Positions 1-7,122 of a DNA stretch of 10,253 nt are shown here, in pieces (position 1 is the first letter of the stretch; each line of letters starts with the position of its first letter). The notes under the pieces are model-generated. The model was not told where the DNA came from, made no database searches, and saw only the letters and a list, made by a program, of their open reading frames with translations. A program made the position numbers and the translations under genes. Source of the DNA: Sediminibacterium ginsengisoli (GTDB lineage Bacteria > Bacteroidota > Bacteroidia > Chitinophagales > Chitinophagaceae); the NCBI GenBank assembly GCA_943324415.2, contig CALPLN020000060.1:1-10253 (forward strand). The letters are read 5' to 3'.

Positions 1-10
1 CTTTCTTCAT

Positions 11-841
11 TTATGCCAACGTGTTTATAGGTGCTGGATCCATATCTGTATAGACTAAATTTTCTCCTGCCATACCCCAGATGAAACCATAGTTACTTGT
101 GCCACAACCAAAATGGGTACTCCATGGAGCCGAAATAGTTGCTTCATGATTGGCCATCACAATATGCTTTGTAGCTGTAGGTTCCCCCATAAAATGAAAC
201 ACACGATGTGCTGCTGGTAAGTCAAAATAAAAATAAACTTCCATTCTACGCGTATGTGTATGAGGCGGAACCGAATTCCAAACCGAACCTTCTTCCAATA
301 CTGTTAACCCCATTACTAATTGACAACTTCTAATGCCTTCTAAGTGAATGTACTTATAAAGTGTTCTTTTATTAGAAGTAGCTGCGGCACCTAATTCAAC
401 AGGTTGTGCATCTTGCTTAGTACAAATAGCAGCTGGATAACTTTGATGCGCTGGAGCTGATAAAATATAAAATAAAGCAGGGTTACTTGCATCTTCCGAT
501 ACAAATGAAACAGCCTGTGTTCCTTTTCCTAGATACAAACAATCCATTTTTGAAATGGCATGCGTAATGCCATCAGCAATAACTTTACCATTCCCTCCCA
601 CATTGATAATTCCTAACTCACGTCGTTCTAAAAAATATTCGGCTCTTAATTCAGCTGGATTAGGCAAGATCACCGATTCTTTTACTGGCTTCACGCCACC
701 TACAATAACTCTATCATAGTGCGTGTAGGTTAAATTTATTTTATTGTCCTCAAATAAATTTGAAATTAAAAAATGATCCCTTAATGTTTGCGTCTGCATT
801 GCTGCTGTCTCCTGTGGACTTTGTGTAAATCTAACTTCCAT
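11..841 (-). CDS. kduI: 5-keto-4-deoxyuronate isomerase (DKI isomerase)
   Basis: This cytoplasmic enzyme (EC 5.3.1.17) converts 5-keto-4-deoxyuronate, which forms from unsaturated uronic acid, into 3-deoxy-D-glycero-2,5-hexodiulosonate, the substrate of KduD. The protein has 276 residues, close to the 278 of E. coli KduI, and resembles it along its whole length. Conserved blocks include YFLERRELG near residue 70, LYLGKG near 104, and PPHTHTRRMEVYFYF at about 192-206. The expected zinc ligands of this cupin-type enzyme are present: His194, His196, Glu201 and His243. I chose the ATG at 841 because its MEVR matches the E. coli start MDVR; an in-frame TTG two codons upstream (847) is unlikely to be used. 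It is the last visible gene of the cluster, 33 bp after kduD, and its TAA stop lies 10 bp from the window edge, so whether the operon continues cannot be seen. I am very confident of the family. Confidence 0.96.
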   Translation of the reverse strand: MEVRFTQSPQETAAMQTQTLRDHFLISNLFEDNKINLTYTHYDRVIVGGVKPVKESVILPNPAELRAEYFLERRELGIINVGGNGKVIADGITHAISKMDCLYLGKGTQAVSFVSEDASNPALFYILSAPAHQSYPAAICTKQDAQPVELGAAATSNKRTLYKYIHLEGIRSCQLVMGLTVLEEGSVWNSVPPHTHTRRMEVYFYFDLPAAHRVFHFMGEPTATKHIVMANHEATISAPWSTHFGCGTSNYGFIWGMAGENLVYTDMDPAPINTLA

Positions 842-874
842 AATCAATTCGTCTTTGTAATTAATATAATTGCT

Positions 875-1645
875 TTATCTAGCCATCCATCCTCCATCTA
901 CTAATAATATTGCACCATGTACATAATTAGAAGCTTCTGATGCTAAGAAGACTACAGGCCCTTTAAAATCTTCTGGAGTACCCCAACGTTTAGCTGGGAT
1001 TCTTTCTAAAATAGATTTATTACGATCTACATCTTCTCTTAATGCTTTGGTATTGTCTGTTTCTATGTAACCTGGCGCAATACCATTCACACAAATGCCT
1101 TTCGAAGCCCACTCGTTTGCAAATGCTTTCACTAATCCTGCCAAAGCAGATTTAGCTGCTGCATAACCCGGCACATTGATGCCCCCTTGAAAACTCAATA
1201 AGGAACAAGTGAAAATAATTTTACCCTTGCCTCTTTCTATCATTTGTTTTGCAATGGCTTTGGATAAAATGAACTGTGCGTCTAAATTAATCGACATTAC
1301 TTTATCCCAATATTCATCTGGATGTTCTGCAGCTGGGCTTCTCATGATAATTCCAGCATTATTCACTAAAATATCAATTTGAGTAGTCGCTATTTTTTCA
1401 ATGAAATCATAAATCTGAGCCCTATCTCCTAAATCCACTTGAAAATAAGTAAAGCTGGCTCCTGCTTTTTCTACTGCCACTTGGATATCCGCATAATCAC
1501 CCCCACTAGACATACCAATGATATTCGCCCCAGCTTCCGCCAGTGCCAATGTCATCCCATAACCAATGCCTTTGTTACAGCCTGTCACCAATGCTGTTTT
1601 GCCTTCCAAACTAAAACTATTTAATATACTCATTGTTTTGTTCAT
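875..1645 (-). CDS. kduD: 2-dehydro-3-deoxy-D-gluconate 5-dehydrogenase
   Basis: This cytoplasmic short-chain dehydrogenase (EC 1.1.1.127) reduces the KduI product to 2-keto-3-deoxygluconate, using a nicotinamide cofactor. The classical SDR signature is complete (256-residue numbering): the glycine-rich cofactor motif TGCNKGIG at 21-28, NNAG at 95-98, and the catalytic Ser148, Tyr161 and Lys165 (YAAAK). The blocks LLSFQGGINVPGYAAAKS, VNGIAPGYI and the C-terminal VDGGWMAR match KduD rather than other SDRs. Two ATG starts are possible. The one at 1645 sits one base after the uxaC stop (TAA-A-ATG) and suits translational coupling. The one at 1633 gives 252 residues beginning MSILNSFSLEG, which aligns best with the 253-residue E. 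coli KduD (MILSAFSLEG). The longer open frame back to 1726 lies inside uxaC and is not credible as a start. The product joins the galacturonate branch at KDG. Confidence 0.95.
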   Translation of the reverse strand: MNKTMSILNSFSLEGKTALVTGCNKGIGYGMTLALAEAGANIIGMSSGGDYADIQVAVEKAGASFTYFQVDLGDRAQIYDFIEKIATTQIDILVNNAGIIMRSPAAEHPDEYWDKVMSINLDAQFILSKAIAKQMIERGKGKIIFTCSLLSFQGGINVPGYAAAKSALAGLVKAFANEWASKGICVNGIAPGYIETDNTKALREDVDRNKSILERIPAKRWGTPEDFKGPVVFLASEASNYVHGAILLVDGGWMAR

Positions 1646-1646
1646 T

Positions 1647-3059
1647 TTATTTAGATGCTTCCCAGCCAAAATATTGATTGGCGTTGTTAAAGCAAATATC
1701 CTGTATAATTTTCCCAGTCCATGCAATATCGTTCGGAAGTTCGCCTTCTTCTATTTCATTGCCAAAAAGATTGCATACTATTCTTCTAAAGTACTCATGT
1801 CTTGGATAAGATAAGAAGCTTCTAGAATCAGTTAACATGCCCACAAATCGACTTAATAAGCCCATATTACTCAATGCATTAATTTGTCGCTCCATGCCAT
1901 CCTTTTGATCTAAGAACCACCAGGCACTACCAAATTGTACTTTGCCAGCAACTGACCCGTCATTAAAGTTGCCAATCATGGTCGCCATCAACTCATTATC
2001 GGCAGGATTTAAATTATAAACAATCGTCTTGGTCAATTGGTCATTGCTATCTAATTTATTTAAAAACCTCGCCAATGCAGCTGCTTGAGAGAAATCGCCA
2101 ATACTATCCCATCCTGTATCAGGACCTAATTGTTGCAACATTCGGGTGTTGTTATTTCTTAATGCGCCCAAGTGATATTGTTGAATCCAGCCTTTCTCCC
2201 AATCCCAAATTGCAAATTGCAATAACATTGCAGATTTAAATTTACGCTGCTCTACAATATTTAGATCGATGCCTGAAAGCGCTTTCTCGAAAATGACTTC
2301 CACTTCTTTTTGAGTGTAGGCATCTGCATATACTTCCTCTAGACCATGATCACTCACATTACAACCCATGGTTGCAAAAAAATCATGTCTGCTTTTCAAT
2401 GCAGAAAGGTATTGGTCAAGGTTAGCAATAGCCGTATTGGTCACTTCCTCCACTTTTTTTACATACAAAACGAAATTAGCAACATGATTGACTTCCATTG
2501 CCTTATCTGGACGGAATGCTGGAAAAACTTTTACCGAGAATTGGCTGTCTTTGATTTTTTGATGGTACTCCAAATTGTCAATTGGATCATCTGTGGTGCA
2601 AATTACACGCACATTCATTTTTTGAATTAAGCCCTGTGTAGAATAACTAGGATCTTGCAACATTGCAGAGCATTGCTCGTAGATGGCCTTGGCTGAATTA
2701 GGATTTAATATTTCATTTACACCAAAATATCTTTGTAATTCTAAATGCGTCCAATGATACAATGGATTGCGCATGGTATAAGGCACTGTTTCGGACCATT
2801 TCATGAACTTCTCTTCATCACTTTTATTGCCAGTACAATAAGATTCATCCACCCCATTTGTACGCATGGCTCTCCATTTATAATGATCCCCAGATAGCCA
2901 AGCATCCGTTAAATTTCGAAATTGCAGATTGTCTGCAATTTGTTGAGGGGAAAGATGACAATGATAATCGATCAAAGGCATTTTTTGCGCATACTCATGA
3001 TAAAGCTTTTGAGCAGTCTTTGTTTTTAATAAAAAGTTTTCGTCTAAGAAAGGTTTCAT
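1647..3059 (-). CDS. uxaC: Uronate isomerase (glucuronate/galacturonate isomerase)
   Basis: This cytoplasmic enzyme of the amidohydrolase superfamily (EC 5.3.1.12) converts D-galacturonate to D-tagaturonate and D-glucuronate to D-fructuronate. It is the first step of the isomerase route. The length of 470 residues equals that of E. coli UxaC. Family motifs are visible: IDYHCHLSP with metal-binding His33 and His35, WLSGDHYKWRAMR at about 54-66, VICTTDDP near 152, FRPDKA near 182, VSDHGLEEVY near 235, and DSRSFLSYPRHEYFRR in the C-terminal part. The start ATG at 3059 lies 19 bp after the uxaA stop, in an A/T-rich gap with no clear Shine-Dalgarno sequence, as is normal for Bacteroidota. Within the operon it follows uxaB and uxaA, so the three isomerase-route enzymes are encoded in reverse order of reaction. 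The uxuA/uxuB genes of the glucuronate branch are not visible, so galacturonate is the likely main substrate. Confidence 0.96.
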   Translation of the reverse strand: MKPFLDENFLLKTKTAQKLYHEYAQKMPLIDYHCHLSPQQIADNLQFRNLTDAWLSGDHYKWRAMRTNGVDESYCTGNKSDEEKFMKWSETVPYTMRNPLYHWTHLELQRYFGVNEILNPNSAKAIYEQCSAMLQDPSYSTQGLIQKMNVRVICTTDDPIDNLEYHQKIKDSQFSVKVFPAFRPDKAMEVNHVANFVLYVKKVEEVTNTAIANLDQYLSALKSRHDFFATMGCNVSDHGLEEVYADAYTQKEVEVIFEKALSGIDLNIVEQRKFKSAMLLQFAIWDWEKGWIQQYHLGALRNNNTRMLQQLGPDTGWDSIGDFSQAAALARFLNKLDSNDQLTKTIVYNLNPADNELMATMIGNFNDGSVAGKVQFGSAWWFLDQKDGMERQINALSNMGLLSRFVGMLTDSRSFLSYPRHEYFRRIVCNLFGNEIEEGELPNDIAWTGKIIQDICFNNANQYFGWEASK

Positions 3060-3078
3060 TATAATTTCAATTTATACT

Positions 3079-4719
3079 TTATAAACTCACTCCACGCTTC
3101 CATGGAATAAAATCATCTTGGTTTAATAATACTGCTTTTGGTGTCACTTCTCCACTAGCAGCTTGTATACAATATTCTAAAATTTCTTCCCCCATTTGTG
3201 CAATGGTTTTTTCGCCTTCAATAATTGGCCCTGTATCTATATCAATGATGTCGGCCATTCTTTTTGCCAAGGCAGTATTACTAGAGACTTTAATGGTAGG
3301 ACAAACTGGATTACCCGTTGGCGTACCCAATCCCGTTGTAAATAAAATTAAAGTGGCACCTGATGCTGCTTTACCTGTGGTGGCTTCTACGTCGTTACCG
3401 GGTGTACAGACTAGATTTAACCCCTTTTTAGTGGCTGGTTCTGTGTAATCAAGTACATCTACAATGGGCGAGTTGCCTCCCTTTTTGGCAGCACCTGCAC
3501 TTTTGATGGCATCTGTAATTAAACCATCTTTAATATTTCCGGGGGAAGGATTCATATGAAAACCAGAACCTACTTGTAATGCACTATCTGAATACGACTT
3601 CATTAAATGAATGAACTTATTTGCAGCAGCAGGGTCAATGGTTCTATTGATTAGTTCTTGCTCCACACCACATAATTCAGGAAACTCAGCAAGTAGCACA
3701 GTGCCTCCTAATCCAACCAATAAATCAGCACAATATCCTACTGCAGGATTAGCAGAAATACCGCTAAATCCATCACTGCCTCCACATTTCACGCCTAGGC
3801 ATAATTTATCCAAACTAGCTGGTACACGTTTTTGTTTATTGGCTTCTACCAATCCTTTAAAAGTTGATTGTATGGCAGAGGCAATCAATTCTGGCTCACT
3901 CAATGATTTTTGTTGCTCGAAAATATATAATGGCTTATTGAAATTTGGATTACGCTCTTTGATGTCTTTCTCGAAATCTGACAATTGTAAATTTTGGCAC
4001 CCCAAACTCATCACTGTGATTCCAGCTACATTCGGATGATCTGCATAAGCTGCCAATAATTTGCTTAAAACAGCAGCATCCTGACGTATCCCACCACAGC
4101 CTCCTTGGTGGTTTAAAAATTTGACTCCATCAATATTTTCAAACACGCGTTGACTGCTTAAAGTATTCGGCGCCAATGAAACTGCTTCACCAATGTCTTT
4201 GCCCTCTTTAAATGCTTTGATTAAATCCTTGGTATAGTTTTTATATTGGTTGGACACAGAGTAACCTAGTTCATTGTGCAGTGCTTCTTTTATTACATCT
4301 AAGTTCCTGTTTTCACAAAATACAGTTGGGATAAATAACCAATAATTAGCGGTACCTACTCTTCCGTCTGCACGGTGGTACCCATTAAAAGTTCGACCTG
4401 CAAATTTAGAAACATCCGGTGCAGACCAGCTATAATCATATGGCTTAAACACAAATGGCTCCGATGCATGGTGTAAATTATCCGTTGACATGCGCAGGCC
4501 TGCAGCTACATCTAAAGTGACTTTGCCTACTAATAAACCATACATGACCACAGGCGTGTCCTTTAGTAAGGCCTGCATATAAAATTTATGCTTAGCAGGA
4601 ATGTCCTCTTGAAGCACAATGCTTAATCCCTCAAATTCCACGGTATCCCCTTTGCTTAAATTCTGCAAAGCAACCAATACGTTGTCTTTTGGATTTACTT
4701 TTAATATCAATTGTTTCAT
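3079..4719 (-). CDS. uxaA: Altronate dehydratase
   Basis: This cytoplasmic lyase (EC 4.2.1.7) dehydrates D-altronate to 2-keto-3-deoxygluconate, the last step of the isomerase route. The 546 residues show the usual layout. An N-terminal SAF-type domain covers about 1-90 (KDNVLVALQNLSKGD, PAKHKF). The UxaA body follows, with GYHRADGRVGTANYW at 113-127, HQGGCGG at 204-210, a cysteine in SLGCQ at 238-242, KCGGSDGFSGISANPAVG at 311-328 and a glycine-rich C-terminal part (TTGLGTPTGNP). The conserved cysteines fit the metal or iron-sulfur centre known in this family. It is about 50 residues longer than E. coli UxaA (495), without an obviously foreign segment. The start ATG overlaps the uxaB stop in an ATGA, which suggests translational coupling and a fixed ratio of the two enzymes. 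Galactarate dehydratase (GarD) belongs to the same family, but the adjacent uxaB and uxaC make altronate the likely substrate. Confidence 0.95.
   Translation of the reverse strand: MKQLILKVNPKDNVLVALQNLSKGDTVEFEGLSIVLQEDIPAKHKFYMQALLKDTPVVMYGLLVGKVTLDVAAGLRMSTDNLHHASEPFVFKPYDYSWSAPDVSKFAGRTFNGYHRADGRVGTANYWLFIPTVFCENRNLDVIKEALHNELGYSVSNQYKNYTKDLIKAFKEGKDIGEAVSLAPNTLSSQRVFENIDGVKFLNHQGGCGGIRQDAAVLSKLLAAYADHPNVAGITVMSLGCQNLQLSDFEKDIKERNPNFNKPLYIFEQQKSLSEPELIASAIQSTFKGLVEANKQKRVPASLDKLCLGVKCGGSDGFSGISANPAVGYCADLLVGLGGTVLLAEFPELCGVEQELINRTIDPAAANKFIHLMKSYSDSALQVGSGFHMNPSPGNIKDGLITDAIKSAGAAKKGGNSPIVDVLDYTEPATKKGLNLVCTPGNDVEATTGKAASGATLILFTTGLGTPTGNPVCPTIKVSSNTALAKRMADIIDIDTGPIIEGEKTIAQMGEEILEYCIQAASGEVTPKAVLLNQDDFIPWKRGVSL
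4716..4719 (-). other. uxaB stop / uxaA start overlap (ATGA)
   Basis: The reverse strand reads ATGA here: the ATG of uxaA shares bases with the TGA of uxaB. This overlap is typical of translational coupling, so ribosomes ending uxaB can restart on uxaA. The coupling is inferred; the overlap is seen directly. Confidence 0.85.
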
Positions 4720-6074
4720 GCTGCTAAAATATTTTTCATTCCATTTTCTTTAATCAATGTGACCCAACTACCTACTTTTGCAATAAATGACGCATCAGCG
4801 CAATAGTCTTCCACTAGGACTATTTTTTGATGTGACAGTTCCATGTACACTGAGAATGCTGCAAAGCCCAAACTCATATATTCGGCAGGTGTGTTGTTTT
4901 GTTTTGCATAAGTATCCATCAAATGCCCGTTTCTCATTTTCATCTTGTCTTCAAAATTCATCGCGATACTCGTCCACTTATGTTCGATATACGGATTTGC
5001 AAATCGCTCTAATACTTTATTTGAAAATAGAGTCGCCTCTTCCCTTGTAATGGATTCATTCACTATACATGGAATTAACTCATCATGTACTAAATGTTGT
5101 ATATACTTTTTAAAATTGTTATCACGCATCGCCTCTATGACCGTATCAAAGCCGGCAAGCATTGCAACTGCACAACTAAAAGTATGCGTGCCATTTAGCA
5201 ATCTTAATTTCAATTCCCTAAACTTAATAATTGAAGGCGCAATGACCATGCTATCATCTGTTTTTGCAAATGATAATTTTTCAATAGTGCTAACTTTATT
5301 AGATTCAATAGCCCATAAAGCAAAAGGTTCACTAGTGATTAATAAGTTGTCCTTATACCCTAATTCATGCTCTAAAATTGCCATTTCCGAGTCACTCACT
5401 ATCCCTGGTACAATTCGATCTACTAAAGTGTTACAAAAATCATTTGCCGTATTCATCCATTGAATAAACGCTGAAGGCAGACCAAGAATAGTAGCCAATT
5501 GATTCACTAAGCTGTTTAATAGAATACCATTGTCAGGCATCAATTCCGTAGGTAAAATCACCCAGCCCTTATGGATATCACCGTTAAAATGTTTCCATCT
5601 TTCAAACAACAAAGCCAGCAACTTCCCCGGAAATGAACTTGGCGCTCCATTGTCAATGGTATCATTTTCATCTAATACCATACCTGCTTCAGTTGTATTA
5701 GAGAGTACAATTTCAATATTTTCTGATTTAGCTAACAACATAATTTGATCCCAATCTGGGGCAGCAGCCAATACCCTACTAATAGAAGTGTTCACAAAAC
5801 GCTTGTCAATATTTTCACCTTTGTACACACCTCGAACGCAATGCGTAAACAATGCATCCTGATGTGCAAAGTCATCCACTCCTCCATTGTTTGTAGATTT
5901 TATAACCACAATACGACCATTAAAAACATTTTGCTGGTTCGCATTGTGAATAAAATAATCAGGCAGCCCTCTCAATAACACGCCTGTTCCAAACTGAATT
6001 ACTTTTTCAGTTGTTGGGAAAACTAGACTTGCATCCTTTTGCGCAATTGCTTTATTTAATACAGCTACACTCAT
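4716..6074 (-). CDS. uxaB: Tagaturonate reductase (altronate oxidoreductase)
   Basis: This cytoplasmic polyol-type long-chain dehydrogenase (EC 1.1.1.58) reduces D-tagaturonate to D-altronate with NADH. The N-terminal Rossmann motif is visible (VIQFGTGVLLRG, residues 25-36). Next come the UxaB-like blocks VLSNTTEAG at 123-131, KGWVILPTEL at 169-178, and FCNTLVDRIVPG at 213-224. The family's catalytic motif K-x4-N-x2-H is intact as Lys289, Asn294 and His297. NPYIEHKW (360-367) also matches. The 452 residues are about 30 fewer than E. coli UxaB (483). The missing part appears to lie after EYMSLGFAAF (about 398-407), where relatives carry a longer acidic segment before the final helix. The start ATG is 15 bp after the pectinesterase stop; the stop overlaps the uxaA start by 4 bp. 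Fructuronate reductase (UxuB) is a paralogue, but the similarity pattern and neighbours favour UxaB. Confidence 0.94.
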   Translation of the reverse strand: MSVAVLNKAIAQKDASLVFPTTEKVIQFGTGVLLRGLPDYFIHNANQQNVFNGRIVVIKSTNNGGVDDFAHQDALFTHCVRGVYKGENIDKRFVNTSISRVLAAAPDWDQIMLLAKSENIEIVLSNTTEAGMVLDENDTIDNGAPSSFPGKLLALLFERWKHFNGDIHKGWVILPTELMPDNGILLNSLVNQLATILGLPSAFIQWMNTANDFCNTLVDRIVPGIVSDSEMAILEHELGYKDNLLITSEPFALWAIESNKVSTIEKLSFAKTDDSMVIAPSIIKFRELKLRLLNGTHTFSCAVAMLAGFDTVIEAMRDNNFKKYIQHLVHDELIPCIVNESITREEATLFSNKVLERFANPYIEHKWTSIAMNFEDKMKMRNGHLMDTYAKQNNTPAEYMSLGFAAFSVYMELSHQKIVLVEDYCADASFIAKVGSWVTLIKENGMKNILAA

Positions 6075-6089
6075 CTCTTTTTTATACTT

Positions 6090-7118
6090 TTATTGTTTAA
6101 TTGGATTCCATCTATTACCAAATACCCAGTTCGCATTGATTTCAGAAGCCTTTGGGTTTCCTTTTGCCTCTTGTAAGTTATTTTTAAAAAAATTATCTTT
6201 TGCAATAGCCCCATCACAATCAAAGTAATACACTCTTCTTGGCCAGCTTAAAGTATTGGTGGTTTTAACCTGATAGATATCTTCAGCAGACATATTTTTA
6301 GCAAAATGACATTTAATTAAATAAAATTGTGCATCCCTATGAAACCTCCCTAGGTTAAATCCATCGAAACCTTTAAAACTACAATTGACTAAAACATTTT
6401 TGGCATCTTCGTGCAATGATCCGTCATGCCAAATAGCTGCAGGACCCGTATTACTTATGAATGTGCAGTTCTCGGCATAAGCCCAGCCACGCGGGCAATA
6501 AAAATCGACCCCCCCTTCTAACAAACAATCTTTTAAATAAAACATCCCATCGGTCGTATTCCAAGGACTCATCGTATCTCCCCCGAATGCTTTAAAATGA
6601 CAGTTTACAAACTTTAATTTAGTTGCATAAAAACTCCTAAATGCCATTTGATGACCGGTTGATTGGACCCATTTAAATTGAGTTGAGTCTAATGCGCATG
6701 GAATTTTGACAGCCTCTTTATGATCAAAACCATAGCTGTTTTCTATGGTAAGGTTTTCAAAATTTATATTACTACAGGAATCTACATTGACTGTGGCTAC
6801 TCCCCAGTCATCCACATGATCACATCTCCATGCATCTCTTGCGATAGATTGTGTGATGATTGTTTTACCCCTGCCCGCTCCAATTAACTTGAAACTACTT
6901 TTTTTAATGAAAAGTTTTTCTTGAAATATGCCCGCTTCAACTTGAATTGTAATTAAATCATGTTCGCCATTGGGAATCGCATCTATTGCTGATTGTATGG
7001 TGGTATATTGAGCATTCCCATTTTTACTCACTTTCCACAACTCCGCTTTCGCATGCGTTAGTTGCGATGGTGTAATAAAAATTACGACAAAAATTAGTTT
7101 CTTGATTAAATGAATCAT
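6090..7118 (-). CDS. Secreted pectinesterase, divergent CE8-type beta-helix protein
   Basis: This is probably a pectin methylesterase (EC 3.1.1.11) that removes methyl groups from galacturonan outside the cytoplasm and opens it to hydrolases and lyases. The N-terminus is a Sec signal peptide: Lys6-Lys7, a hydrophobic core IFVVIFI, and probable cleavage after about Ala23; no lipobox cysteine is seen. The mature protein begins with the CE8-type pattern YTTIQSAIDAIP (38-49), then AGIFQEKLFI. Repeated turns with Asn/Cys ladders (NFENLTIEN, KFVNCHF, YAENCTF) fit a right-handed beta-helix. Candidate catalytic residues remain: Gln157 (GHQMAFR), Asp181 (GGDTM), Asp205 (VDFYCPRG) and Arg258 (LGRFHR). 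The usual QDT is GDT, and the aromatic residue of the LGRPW motif is missing, so this is a divergent subgroup and the substrate may differ. At 342 residues it has a normal single-domain length. Its ATG lies one base after the upstream stop (TAG-C-ATG), so it is probably translationally coupled to the GH28-GH105 gene. Confidence 0.85.
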   Translation of the reverse strand: MIHLIKKLIFVVIFITPSQLTHAKAELWKVSKNGNAQYTTIQSAIDAIPNGEHDLITIQVEAGIFQEKLFIKKSSFKLIGAGRGKTIITQSIARDAWRCDHVDDWGVATVNVDSCSNINFENLTIENSYGFDHKEAVKIPCALDSTQFKWVQSTGHQMAFRSFYATKLKFVNCHFKAFGGDTMSPWNTTDGMFYLKDCLLEGGVDFYCPRGWAYAENCTFISNTGPAAIWHDGSLHEDAKNVLVNCSFKGFDGFNLGRFHRDAQFYLIKCHFAKNMSAEDIYQVKTTNTLSWPRRVYYFDCDGAIAKDNFFKNNLQEAKGNPKASEINANWVFGNRWNPIKQ

Positions 7119-7122
7119 GCTA
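7116..7122 (-). other. Tight junction TAG-C-ATG between fusion glycosidase and pectinesterase
   Basis: The reverse strand reads TAGCATG: the stop of the GH28-GH105 gene is separated by one base from the start of the pectinesterase gene. With so little space, the second gene must share its transcript and probably depends on ribosomes finishing the first. A similar one-base junction (TAA-A-ATG, 1643-1649) joins uxaC and kduD if the upstream kduD start is used. Confidence 0.75.

Noticed and set aside
842..874. The kduD-kduI gap, the largest in the window, as a possible terminator or promoter
   Set aside because: At 33 bases it is too short for a convincing promoter, and it shows no stable stem followed by a T-run; it is only A/T-rich.
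1646..1726. An N-terminal extension of KduD starting at 1726
   Set aside because: These 27 codons overlap the conserved C-terminus of uxaC in another frame and have no counterpart in KduD proteins.
4945..5463. A 172-codon plus-strand open frame opposite uxaB
   Set aside because: It lies entirely within a strongly conserved gene on the other strand, its translation shows no recognisable domain, and it is best explained as a shadow frame. The same holds for the other plus-strand open frames, such as 3611-4039.
3071..6090. An identical 10-base word (tttatacttt on the plus strand) in the gaps before uxaC (3071-3080) and uxaB (6081-6090), considered as a regulatory repeat
   Set aside because: The same word occurs inside the GH105 coding region near 8659, its distance to the start codons differs (11 and 6 bases), and such A/T-rich words are expected by chance here. 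It may only reflect the A-rich leaders common in Bacteroidota.
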